From Bacteroidota bacterium (GTDB taxonomy: Bacteria > Bacteroidota > Ignavibacteria > Palsa-1295), in assembly GCA_021324685.1 (NCBI GenBank), contig JAJPIQ010000009.1, positions 62,001 through 126,000 of the forward strand: DNA of 64,000 bases. Direction: 5' to 3'. The notes under the pieces are model-generated. The model worked only from the letters and a program-made list of their open reading frames with translations. It did no database searches and was not told the origin of the DNA. The position numbers and the translations under genes were made by a program. Positions 44,145 to 51,722 of this stretch are shown piece after piece. How positions within the stretch are numbered: position 1 is the stretch's first letter; every line of letters starts with the position of its first letter.

Positions 44145-45128
44145 ATGAAAAAAGTGCTTTTTTTATTTCTTGCGATCGGGCTCTCCCTTGTCGCGTGCAG
44201 TAAAAAATCGCCTACTTCTCCATCGCTTCCAGATACGACTGGGAATAATACGACGAAGCCGGGCGATACAGTGGCCTACGCGCAATGGTCGACGATCGCG
44301 TATGACACCAATACATTTTCGTTGGGAGTGCAGGTCGGAAAAATTACAGACCCATCGATGATGTATGCCTCCGGTATCGCCGCAAGCCGCGCTTATCCCG
44401 GGATGTTCTGGATCGAAAACGATAAGGATGGTAACAGCAAACAAATTTTTCTTGTCGATTCAACCGGGGCAAAGCGTGCCGTGTTCTCCGTTTCGGGTGC
44501 AACCAATCGCGATTGGACCGATATGACGATCGGACCGGGACCGATTTCGGGACAGTCGTATTTATATATTGCGGACATCGGCGATAGCAAAGCGAACCAC
44601 TCGTCGTCGTTTATTTATCGGTTCCCTGAGCCCGCGATGCCGCTTGGTCCTGCCGTTCTCGTTGGCACCACGGCTGCTGCGGAAATCATCGCGTATAAAT
44701 ATCCGGATGGGCCGCGCGATGCCGAAACGCTCCTCATCGATCCCGTATCAAGCGACCTTTATATTGTGGACAAAAATACGCGTTCGAATCTTTATTGCCT
44801 CCCGTATCCTCAAAGCACGGACACGACCATCCTTGCCAAAAAATTGATTCAAAGTATGCCGATTCCCGATGGTCCTCTTCGCTCCGGCGGCATTTCACCT
44901 GCGAGAAACGAGATCCTAATAAAGAGTTATACTTCAATCTATCTTTGGAAAATGTCCTCCACGGAATCGGTCCTCGATGCTCTGCTATCGACCCCCGTTA
45001 CGATTCCAATCACTCCGGAAATACAAGGAGAAGCGTTATCTTATACACCGGACGGTTCGGCCTTCTGGACGACGAGTAAGTTCTCGAGCTTTAATTATGC
45101 CGATTTGGACCGGTACGTTCGGAAATAG
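44145..45128 (+). CDS. Beta-propeller lipoprotein of the phytase-like esterase type
   Basis: The 327-aa protein has a signal peptide with lipobox (FLAIGLSLVAC), a Pro/Thr-rich linker and propeller blades. Blade patterns include YLYIADIGDSKANHSSSFIYRFPEP, RDAETLLIDPVSSDLYIVDKN and GGISPARNEILIKSY. The DAETLL-DP-DLYIV pattern occurs in extracellular proteins labelled phytase-like or esterase-like propellers. Phosphate-ester binding or hydrolysis would fit the phosphoesterase genes nearby, but no catalytic residues are confirmed. It starts 49 bases after the giant T9SS gene. The ATG at 44145 was chosen because it begins the signal; the frame extends upstream into that gene. Confidence 0.72.
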   Translation: MKKVLFLFLAIGLSLVACSKKSPTSPSLPDTTGNNTTKPGDTVAYAQWSTIAYDTNTFSLGVQVGKITDPSMMYASGIAASRAYPGMFWIENDKDGNSKQIFLVDSTGAKRAVFSVSGATNRDWTDMTIGPGPISGQSYLYIADIGDSKANHSSSFIYRFPEPAMPLGPAVLVGTTAAAEIIAYKYPDGPRDAETLLIDPVSSDLYIVDKNTRSNLYCLPYPQSTDTTILAKKLIQSMPIPDGPLRSGGISPARNEILIKSYTSIYLWKMSSTESVLDALLSTPVTIPITPEIQGEALSYTPDGSAFWTTSKFSSFNYADLDRYVRK

Positions 45129-45243
45129 GAAAGTTTTTTGCCGGTCGTAATTTTTCCGTTATATCGTATTCGCTCTGAATTCGATTTTTTAACGATTCTA
45201 TTCGATTTTTCGGTATGGCACTCGGCTCGCAGAGAAATAGGAT

Positions 45244-46155
45244 ATGAAAATACTCATTGCCTACGATGGCTCGCCGTTTTCGAAATATGCGATTGACGAT
45301 CTCGCCTATGCAGGACTGCCGCAGCAGGGAGTTCATGCGACGGTTCTCTCCATTGGAGATGTAAGAAGCCCGAGTGGAGTAAATTTGGAACCAGCCCTTT
45401 CGATCGCCTCGTATGCTATCGATACGGTTCAGGAAACGATCCGCTATGCACGCGAAGCGGCGGAGCAGGACGCCGAGGAGGGCGCAAAGGCCGTTCGAGC
45501 GCTGTTTCCTTCATGGGAGATTGAGCCGTGCGCTCGAGCCTACTCACCCGCATCGACCATCCTGGAGATCGCGGACGCCTGGAAGCCCGATCTTATCGTC
45601 ATGGGCTCGCATGGGCGCGGCGCGCTCGGAAGGATGTTCTTAGGGAGTGTATCGCTCCGTGTGGCCAGTGAGGCGAAATCTTCGGTACGGATCGCCCGGA
45701 AGCCGGAGCATCTCGATCCGATTCCCACCTTATTACTTGCCTTCGATGGTTCACGCGGCGCTCGGGAGACCGTCCATCGAATGATTCACAGAACGTGGCC
45801 AAGTGAGGCCCGGCTGCACATTGTGACCGTGATCAATATCAGCATTATTGCCGCCCCGGAATACATCTGGCTTGTGGGCAGCGATATAGGTGCCTATCAG
45901 GAGATGCGGGATTCCGAGATCGAACGAGCGCTTTCAGGACTCGAAAAAGAAATGAAAAAGTATTTTCGTGAAGTAACGACGGCGATGCCTGTCGGGATTG
46001 CCGGCCACGAAATTATAGAAGAAGCCAAGCGCGTAAATCCGAGATCGATTTTTATTGGTTCTCGTGGACTTTCGCGCTTCGAGCGTCTGCTGATCGGAAG
46101 CGTTGCTCATAATGTGGCGGCGCATGCCGAACAAACGGTCGAGATCGTGCGCTGA
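45244..46155 (+). CDS. Tandem-domain universal stress protein
   Basis: The 303-aa protein has two UspA domains. The first runs from IAYDGSPFSKYAIDDL to the ATP-binding loop GSHGRGALGRMFLGSVS; the second from LLAFDGSRGARETVHRM to GSRGLSRFERLLIGSVAHNVAAHA. Both keep the G-2x-G-9x-G-(S/T) nucleotide pattern. UspA proteins bind ATP or AMP and help survival in starvation or stress; the target is unknown. It stands alone, convergent with the UbiA operon, and has a short hairpin terminator. Confidence 0.92.
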   Translation: MKILIAYDGSPFSKYAIDDLAYAGLPQQGVHATVLSIGDVRSPSGVNLEPALSIASYAIDTVQETIRYAREAAEQDAEEGAKAVRALFPSWEIEPCARAYSPASTILEIADAWKPDLIVMGSHGRGALGRMFLGSVSLRVASEAKSSVRIARKPEHLDPIPTLLLAFDGSRGARETVHRMIHRTWPSEARLHIVTVINISIIAAPEYIWLVGSDIGAYQEMRDSEIERALSGLEKEMKKYFREVTTAMPVGIAGHEIIEEAKRVNPRSIFIGSRGLSRFERLLIGSVAHNVAAHAEQTVEIVR

Positions 46156-46161
46156 CCACAC

Positions 46162-46180
46162 ACTCTTTTCAGAGTTTTTT
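46162..46180 (+). terminator. Small terminator after the universal stress gene
   Basis: ACTCT (46162-46166) pairs with AGAGT (46171-46175) across a TTTC loop, followed by six T. The stem is short, so efficiency may be low. It lies 6 bases after the stop codon, in the 29-base gap to the convergent UbiA gene. Confidence 0.6.
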
Positions 46181-46184
46181 CACT

Positions 46185-47141
46185 TCAAAGCACCCTAAAA
46201 AATCGCAGGGCGTAAGGAAGCAATCCCAGGACGGCGTACGTCGAAAAGATCCAAACCCCCGAAAGCGACTCGAAGCGCTGAGCGATTTTCGGTTCCAAAG
46301 TCCGGGTAAATGTAATTCCGCGTATGAGCGCAAGACCGAACGGGATGGCAAGGAGTGCGAAAGCTTCCCATGGGAACCCAATAGCGCTCGCCGCGAGGAC
46401 CGCAAGAACATAGCTTCCCATCATTAGTATAAGCCAGGTTATCGTCGCACGTCTCGATCCCCAAAGCGCGGAATACGTTTCTACGCCTTCCTCTTCCGTT
46501 TGTGGAGATCGCGTTTTGCGGCCGATTTCGAGGACCATTCCATTCAGGTAGGAGACCGCAAGAAAGATGAGGAGACCGTGCGATGCGCTTGCTCGTTCGT
46601 TCAACCAGTCGAGGCCGGTCGTATAAAGATCGGCGACCGGCATAATCATCATGTGCGAGAGCATATAGGCGATCGGGTGGCGGCGGAGCCATGCTCGAAC
46701 GAAAAATTCTTTCGACATCAGCGCGAAGTACACGAGTGCGGCTCCGAGCGCCGGGAGCAGGCGCGGAAGCAGGAACGCATTGAGCGCCAGAATGACGAGC
46801 ACGAGTATCGCCGCGATCCAGCCGAGTTCCTTGAGTGTTACAAGCCCACGGGGCACGGCACGGTACGGCCGATAGCGGGCATCGTCCTCGGCATCTTTGA
46901 ACTCATCGGCGATGCGGAGTAAGAGAAAGAATGTAACGACCGTCACGACGCCGACCGCAAAGCTTCCGAGAGGAATGAATCCAGGCGCCTGGCGTAACGA
47001 GCGCGAAAAAGAGACCGAAGCAAAAGCGAAGATCGCCAGCAGTGGAGCGTTCTGGACGAACGGGAATCGTTCCGATTGGTAGATCGTGAGTCGGCGCCAC
47101 AGCGGTCGTTGGTTCTCTGCCGGGATCGCGTCGCTACGCAT
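46185..47141 (-). CDS. UbiA-superfamily prenyltransferase (last gene of the seven-gene operon)
   Basis: The 318-aa integral membrane enzyme would attach a polyprenyl chain to an acceptor. The first Asp-rich motif is RIADEFKDAEDDARYRPYRAVPRGLV. The second is degenerate, EIGRKTRSPQTEEEGVETYSALWG, as in a subgroup of UbiA proteins of unknown acceptor. About eight helices are predicted by eye (ALGAALVYFALM, LLIFLAVSYLNGMVL, WLILMMGSYVLAVLAASAIGF). The start at 47141 overlaps the stop of the HMG-CoA-reductase-like gene by 8 bases (ATGCGTAG), which fixes it. The acceptor could be the product of the upstream enzymes rather than a quinone, since no quinone genes are near. Confidence 0.85.
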   Translation of the reverse strand: MRSDAIPAENQRPLWRRLTIYQSERFPFVQNAPLLAIFAFASVSFSRSLRQAPGFIPLGSFAVGVVTVVTFFLLLRIADEFKDAEDDARYRPYRAVPRGLVTLKELGWIAAILVLVILALNAFLLPRLLPALGAALVYFALMSKEFFVRAWLRRHPIAYMLSHMMIMPVADLYTTGLDWLNERASASHGLLIFLAVSYLNGMVLEIGRKTRSPQTEEEGVETYSALWGSRRATITWLILMMGSYVLAVLAASAIGFPWEAFALLAIPFGLALIRGITFTRTLEPKIAQRFESLSGVWIFSTYAVLGLLPYALRFFRVL

Positions 47142-48447
47142 GGGCCGGGATCGCTTCGGGATTCGGGGACCGGCGACGCCCGAAGATGGAATGCGCCTTG
47201 CTGAATTCGTCACTTGCAATGGCCGCAACAATCGAGATTTCGCCACCCAGGAGCGCGGCCGCGACAATCTCGGCGAATTTCCGAGCCGTTCCAGGACCGG
47301 CGCAGTGCATGATCTCGAGACATTCACGCTGCGTGGGGAGGCCCGTGCCTCCACCGATCGTGCCCACAATCAGGTTAGGGAGTGTCGCGCTCGCATATAA
47401 CTCTCCCGATGGGGTAACATCGAATCGTGTCGTTCCGACGCACGCTTCGGCAACGCACGCGATGTCCTGCCCGCAGGCTGCAAAAATCGCAGCGATCCCG
47501 TTGGCATAGTGCCCGTTGACGCCGATGGCACCACTTTGCAAGCTATTCACGATCGAGGTCTTCCAATAGGCCATGATGTCTTCGGGCGTTGTATGGAGAT
47601 CCGAAGCGACCAGCGCTCGAGGAATGATCACTTCTGTCGTAACTTTTTTTCCACGCACGGACGAGAAAGACTGTGCGGTGGCTTTTTTGTCTCCGGAAAG
47701 GTTTCCCTCGACGTACCATTTGACGGGTTGGATCGGCGTGTGCTCGATGAAGTAATGGCAAATCGCTTCTGTGCAGATCGTCGACATGTTCTGACCGGAA
47801 GCATCGCCGGTCGAAAAGTCGAAGAGGAATGTTATTTGGTTTCCATCGATATTCGGACGCATTTCTTCGAGCGCGCCATGGGACGTATGCTCGCGGACGA
47901 CCTGTTTGAGCGTTTCAAACTGCTTGAGAGCCCAAATGAGAAAAGCTCCTGTTTCCGCGAACGTACGAAACCGAAAGGTCGGGGTCCGCTGGACCATTTC
48001 GAGCAGGCAGACACTGGTCGCGCCGCCGGCTTTTGACATCACCGTCGCGCCACGATGGTACGAGGCAACGAGGGCGCCTTCCGTCGTCGCCAGCGGCACG
48101 AGGAAGTCGCCTTTGGCTGCTGTACCATTGACGCGCAGAGGACCAATGATCCCCGTCGGGATCTGGGTCATTCCTATAAAGTTCTCGATGTTCCCTTTGA
48201 GCGATTCCGGCTGGAAGCCTTCGGGGATGGGCATGAGCGATTTCGGCGATACGCCGGAAAGCCGTTCGATATACGCTGCGCGTTCCAATCGCGAGGCTTC
48301 GCCCCAGCTTCGAATTGCCGGTATCGGATCGGGAAGCGGTGTGGTATCCGTCGAGACTGGCGAGATTCGCTCGACAAGCGATTCGAGGCTCGCCTCCTGA
48401 AGAAGCTTTTCAATGCTTTGTACAGCGGCGGTCCGGGCAATACTCAT
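47134..48447 (-). CDS. HMG-CoA-reductase-family enzyme, class I-like active site
   Basis: The 437-aa soluble protein has the HMG-CoA reductase core: ENFIGMTQIPTGIIGPLRVNG, then PLATTEGALVASYHRG with catalytic Glu123, GDASGQNM in the NADPH site, SGDKKAT with Lys254, ACGQD with Asp328, and EFSKAHSIFGR with His419. All four catalytic residues of class I enzymes are present. The normal reaction reduces HMG-CoA to mevalonate, consuming two NADPH. No other mevalonate gene is here, and the operon context suggests it may reduce a different acyl-CoA, or feed dedicated isoprenoid supply. It overlaps the upstream ligase gene by 4 bases and UbiA by 8. Confidence 0.9.
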   Translation of the reverse strand: MSIARTAAVQSIEKLLQEASLESLVERISPVSTDTTPLPDPIPAIRSWGEASRLERAAYIERLSGVSPKSLMPIPEGFQPESLKGNIENFIGMTQIPTGIIGPLRVNGTAAKGDFLVPLATTEGALVASYHRGATVMSKAGGATSVCLLEMVQRTPTFRFRTFAETGAFLIWALKQFETLKQVVREHTSHGALEEMRPNIDGNQITFLFDFSTGDASGQNMSTICTEAICHYFIEHTPIQPVKWYVEGNLSGDKKATAQSFSSVRGKKVTTEVIIPRALVASDLHTTPEDIMAYWKTSIVNSLQSGAIGVNGHYANGIAAIFAACGQDIACVAEACVGTTRFDVTPSGELYASATLPNLIVGTIGGGTGLPTQRECLEIMHCAGPGTARKFAEIVAAALLGGEISIVAAIASDEFSKAHSIFGRRRSPNPEAIPAHA

Positions 48448-49934
48448 GGAGACTTCAATAACATGGTTCGGAGTAACGCATAATCGATCTTCGCGCCATG
48501 CCGGGGGTCGAGTGGGATCGTTTTCACAAGGCGCACTTCCTCACAAAAGGGAAGCAGGCTTTGAACGGCGCGGGTGTCTTCTTCGTGCCATGGACCGACC
48601 GGTTGAATAGCCGCAATGATCGCGTGGCCTGTTTGCATGATCGTTCCCACTTTTACGGACGGGATCGAGAGCAATTGCTGTTCGGCCGGCGCTACGTAAT
48701 GCCAGGACGTCCCATCATAAATCCGTTCTGCGGCACGGCCGACCAAACGCAGATCCCCGGTGCGATCGAAATATCCTGCATCGCCCGTACGGTGCCATAT
48801 TCCCTGGGGCGTCACGATCTTGTTTCTCCGAAATGCGGCATTGCCGCGGAAATAGGTCGTGAGAACATGCGGGCCTCGGACACAGATTTCTCCAATCGTT
48901 CCATCCGGAAGTGTAAGAGATTCGAATTCCGTTCCATCGATCGGACGCTCGAGGATCTCGATCATGCGCAGTTCAACTTCGTGAACCGGGGTGCCGGCGA
49001 GCAAGCCATGGGTGTTGCGGTCCTGCCGGAGCCGATCGGCATCGACCACGGCGATCGGTTCCGCTTCGGTGCTTCCGTACACGGCGAGAATGTTGGCCGA
49101 TGGGAACGAAGCAGCGATTCGATCGAGCGTTCCCGGAAAAATGGCTGCGCCGCCGACATGGATTCGATTCAATGTTATTTTGCTCGCATAGGGCTCGAGT
49201 TCTCGGAAAAAGGCTGGCGAGGCCGTGCAACTGGTCACACCGTATTTAACGGCCATTTCAGCAATGGCCTGAAAATCGGTATGCGCAAATCCACGACGAT
49301 CGAGCGTGGGGATGATGGTCGTGTTCCCGAGCGCTAGTTGATGAATGGCAAAGATCGGCAGCACCGTGAGCGCCACATCGCGATCGTCCACCGGTAGTGT
49401 TTTAGCAAGGACCTGGTGTTGGCGAAGCAGAAACTCGTGGTTTCGCAGTGCAGCCTTGGGCTCACCGGTACTGCCGGTTGTAAACGTAATAAGAGCCGGA
49501 TGGTCGGTGGGAACCTCTGCGCGAGTGAGTTTGATGTGCCGCAATGGTTTCGGCACGAACAGTTTTATCGGAATTCGACGTATCACCGGGGAGAAAAGTC
49601 GCAGGAGATGGGCTTTTGGAATTCCGATCATCGCCCGGGCATCGGCAAGATTTGCAGATTGGACGATTCGTTTCGTGCCCGCCCACGCATCGATAAATAC
49701 CGCGATGGCTCCGATATAAAGCAGAGCACTCATCACACGATAAAGGTCTCGCGACATGGGAACAAACACGAGCACTCGGTCGCCTTTGCGAATCCCAGAA
49801 CGATCGAGGCGCGCCGCCGTCTCGACCACCTCTCTCGCAAAATCGCTGAATGTTACGCTCCCGTGCGCGTCCGCAATTGCGATGCGATCTCCAAATCGTT
49901 CTGCGTTCTTAAGAAGAAGATCGGTTACGTTCAC
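48444..49934 (-). CDS. OleC-like acyl-adenylate-forming ligase
   Basis: This 496-aa member of the ANL superfamily has the P-loop FTTGSTGEPK at 151-160, the A5 motif YGSTEAEP, and GDAGYFDRTGDLRLVGR. The VLPIFAIHQLALGNTTIIP region and the C-terminal DPRHGAKIDYALLR resemble OleC, the beta-lactone synthetase of long-chain olefin synthesis, more than ordinary acyl-CoA ligases. OleA, OleB and OleD are absent. It probably activates a fatty or hydroxy acid, but whether it makes an acyl-CoA, an ester or a beta-lactone is open. It overlaps the GNAT gene by 4 bases (ATGA). Confidence 0.83.
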   Translation of the reverse strand: MNVTDLLLKNAERFGDRIAIADAHGSVTFSDFAREVVETAARLDRSGIRKGDRVLVFVPMSRDLYRVMSALLYIGAIAVFIDAWAGTKRIVQSANLADARAMIGIPKAHLLRLFSPVIRRIPIKLFVPKPLRHIKLTRAEVPTDHPALITFTTGSTGEPKAALRNHEFLLRQHQVLAKTLPVDDRDVALTVLPIFAIHQLALGNTTIIPTLDRRGFAHTDFQAIAEMAVKYGVTSCTASPAFFRELEPYASKITLNRIHVGGAAIFPGTLDRIAASFPSANILAVYGSTEAEPIAVVDADRLRQDRNTHGLLAGTPVHEVELRMIEILERPIDGTEFESLTLPDGTIGEICVRGPHVLTTYFRGNAAFRRNKIVTPQGIWHRTGDAGYFDRTGDLRLVGRAAERIYDGTSWHYVAPAEQQLLSIPSVKVGTIMQTGHAIIAAIQPVGPWHEEDTRAVQSLLPFCEEVRLVKTIPLDPRHGAKIDYALLRTMLLKSP

Positions 49935-50845
49935 AATGAGCGTCGGTAAAGGTGATACTGGCGAACGATATGGCCGCCGATTCGAGGTAGTGCAGAGGCA
50001 TTATTTTCACGATACAGTGCAAGGATCGCGGAGTCATAACCTTTTTCAAGTGCCGCCGAAGCAGCGCCGGAGACTAACGCTCTAAAAATGCGCTGGCCGC
50101 GATATTCCGGGAGGACACACGTGGTCTTAAAAATAACGGTTTTGTGTGCTCGGTCCATTCCGTTAGGAACCGAAAATAGAAAACCCGCGGGAATACCATC
50201 TACTTCTGCAAACAGAACAAGCTCGGGATCGAGCACACGATCGATACCCATATATAGACCGCGGAAGTCCTGCAACGATATATCAGAGTAGTAAGGATTT
50301 CCGGCAAATCCGAGCACCGACATTCTATAGATGTTCTCTATTTCTTCATTGAACAGCGTACGGTCGAGTGTTCGGAGTGAAATTGGCGGCGTATTCGATA
50401 CAAGCGACGTGAGAGGGACAAGGCGGGAATAATATCGTTCCACCGATTCGAATCCGGCATTCTCGAATTGCGTAGGATACCAGGGCTTGTTCTGGATATC
50501 CATAAAAAATTGCGGAAGGCCATTGCCGAATCTATAAGCATGCCATGTGGTGCCGTTTATTGGACCCAGAACATCCGTGCAGCCTCGATCTTTTAGATTT
50601 TGCAGTGCTCGCGCGAGAAGAATTCGAGAAGCATCCGGATCGTCCGTACACTCATACCATCCGATCAAACCTTCCTTAAAAGCCGGATTGATAAGCGTCG
50701 CGGCCCGGCCGATCGTTGTTCCATTTTGCGAAAGTAAATGCAGCGCTGGAGCATGCCGGGGATCGGGCCAGGAGCTCGCCGGTGCTACAGCGTGCCAGCG
50801 TTCGTCGCGCGCATCAGAAAGCTCGAAAGTCTCGACGTTATACAT
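49931..50845 (-). CDS. GNAT-fold N-acyltransferase-like protein
   Basis: The 304-aa protein has a C-terminal GNAT acetyltransferase core: LVLFAEVDGIPAGFLFSVPN, then the acyl-CoA-binding loop VLPEYRGQRIFRALVSGAASAALEKG, and YDSAILALYRENNASAL. The N-terminal half (WHAVAPASSWPDPRHAP, GWYECTDDPDASRILLARAL, GPINGTTWHAYRF) is typical of the large two-lobed GNAT proteins found in secondary-metabolite clusters. It could acylate an amine. The ATG at 50845 is preferred to TTG at 50872 because it overlaps the upstream gene's stop by 8 bases (ATGTATAA). It is co-translated with both neighbours. Confidence 0.82.
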   Translation of the reverse strand: MYNVETFELSDARDERWHAVAPASSWPDPRHAPALHLLSQNGTTIGRAATLINPAFKEGLIGWYECTDDPDASRILLARALQNLKDRGCTDVLGPINGTTWHAYRFGNGLPQFFMDIQNKPWYPTQFENAGFESVERYYSRLVPLTSLVSNTPPISLRTLDRTLFNEEIENIYRMSVLGFAGNPYYSDISLQDFRGLYMGIDRVLDPELVLFAEVDGIPAGFLFSVPNGMDRAHKTVIFKTTCVLPEYRGQRIFRALVSGAASAALEKGYDSAILALYRENNASALPRIGGHIVRQYHLYRRSL

Positions 50846-51722
50846 GCTTACCGGAAAATTCGAGGCGCACAATCCGCGTCACGGATGGCAAGGAGGATAT
50901 CGCGGCGAGCGCGATGAGCGCAAAGAGAATTGGATTTGCGTGTGCTGAAATGGCAATTGCAAGGAGCATTATGACGGCAAAAACCCTGATATCGAGTTTA
51001 CGCCAACTCGCAATAAACGTTAAAAGGATCGAGAGAGCAGCAAGGAGACCGTGCAGCGTAATGGAAGCGTTCGTTTGGGGCGTCGCGAGTCCGATGCCCA
51101 GAGCGACCGTCGATACCGGAAGTAACAAATTATCGAGTCCATTCACACTTACCGCTTCGATGAGCATGAGAAACGATGCAAGCAGGAAAATTTCGGAGTA
51201 TCCAAGGGGGACGTGCATCCCAAGGCATACGGCGATTGTCACTGCGGCGATAACCATAGAGCCCGGAAAACTTTTTCGTTCGGCGGCCACGCGATAGTGG
51301 GAGGTTCCGAATCGCTGGCCAAGGATGGCCGCGAGCGAATCGCCATAAGCAAGTACACAAATGGCCGGAACATACGTCCATCGAACACCGGTCCACGCGA
51401 CGTAGCAGAACGTCGCATAGATTCCGATCGGCAAAAACAGTTCTCCCAGGGAAGCGCGGCCAACCTGTTGCAGGGATCGAAGGGGAGCGAATAGCTTTGC
51501 CATCAACAAAGCAGTGGTGAAGACCACGCCCAGCACGAGCACCGACCAATGCGTCGTATAAATCCCGAAGAACGGAAGTGCAATACTTGCCGAAAGTATA
51601 TGAATCAGCTTACGTGTGGTCTCGATGCGGGCTCCTCGGCGGGAAACAAATTCAGCGAGCACGATCACACCGACGAGCGCGATCGTTGCCAGAGCAACAT
51701 TTTGCCAATCGCGAGGAGTCAT
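50838..51722 (-). CDS. Phytol/dolichol-kinase-like membrane protein (VTE5/SEC59 superfamily)
   Basis: The 294-aa inner-membrane protein has about eight hydrophobic helices. RKLIHILSASIALPFFGI near residue 37 and YGDSLAAILGQRFGTSHYRVAAERKSFPGSMVIAAVT near residue 125 are the two hallmarks of the CTP-dependent polyprenol/phytol kinase and phosphatidate cytidylyltransferase group. It would phosphorylate a lipid alcohol or activate a phospholipid. In plants VTE5 and VTE6 kinases regenerate phytyl diphosphate for a UbiA-type prenyltransferase, and a UbiA gene is in this operon. The start overlaps the preceding gene's stop by 4 bases. Confidence 0.83.
   Translation of the reverse strand: MTPRDWQNVALATIALVGVIVLAEFVSRRGARIETTRKLIHILSASIALPFFGIYTTHWSVLVLGVVFTTALLMAKLFAPLRSLQQVGRASLGELFLPIGIYATFCYVAWTGVRWTYVPAICVLAYGDSLAAILGQRFGTSHYRVAAERKSFPGSMVIAAVTIAVCLGMHVPLGYSEIFLLASFLMLIEAVSVNGLDNLLLPVSTVALGIGLATPQTNASITLHGLLAALSILLTFIASWRKLDIRVFAVIMLLAIAISAHANPILFALIALAAISSLPSVTRIVRLEFSGKHV

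Noticed and set aside
47134-48447. Evidence for a mevalonate pathway in this organism
   Set aside because: A single HMG-CoA-reductase-family gene inside an unrelated operon is not enough. No other mevalonate gene is in the window.
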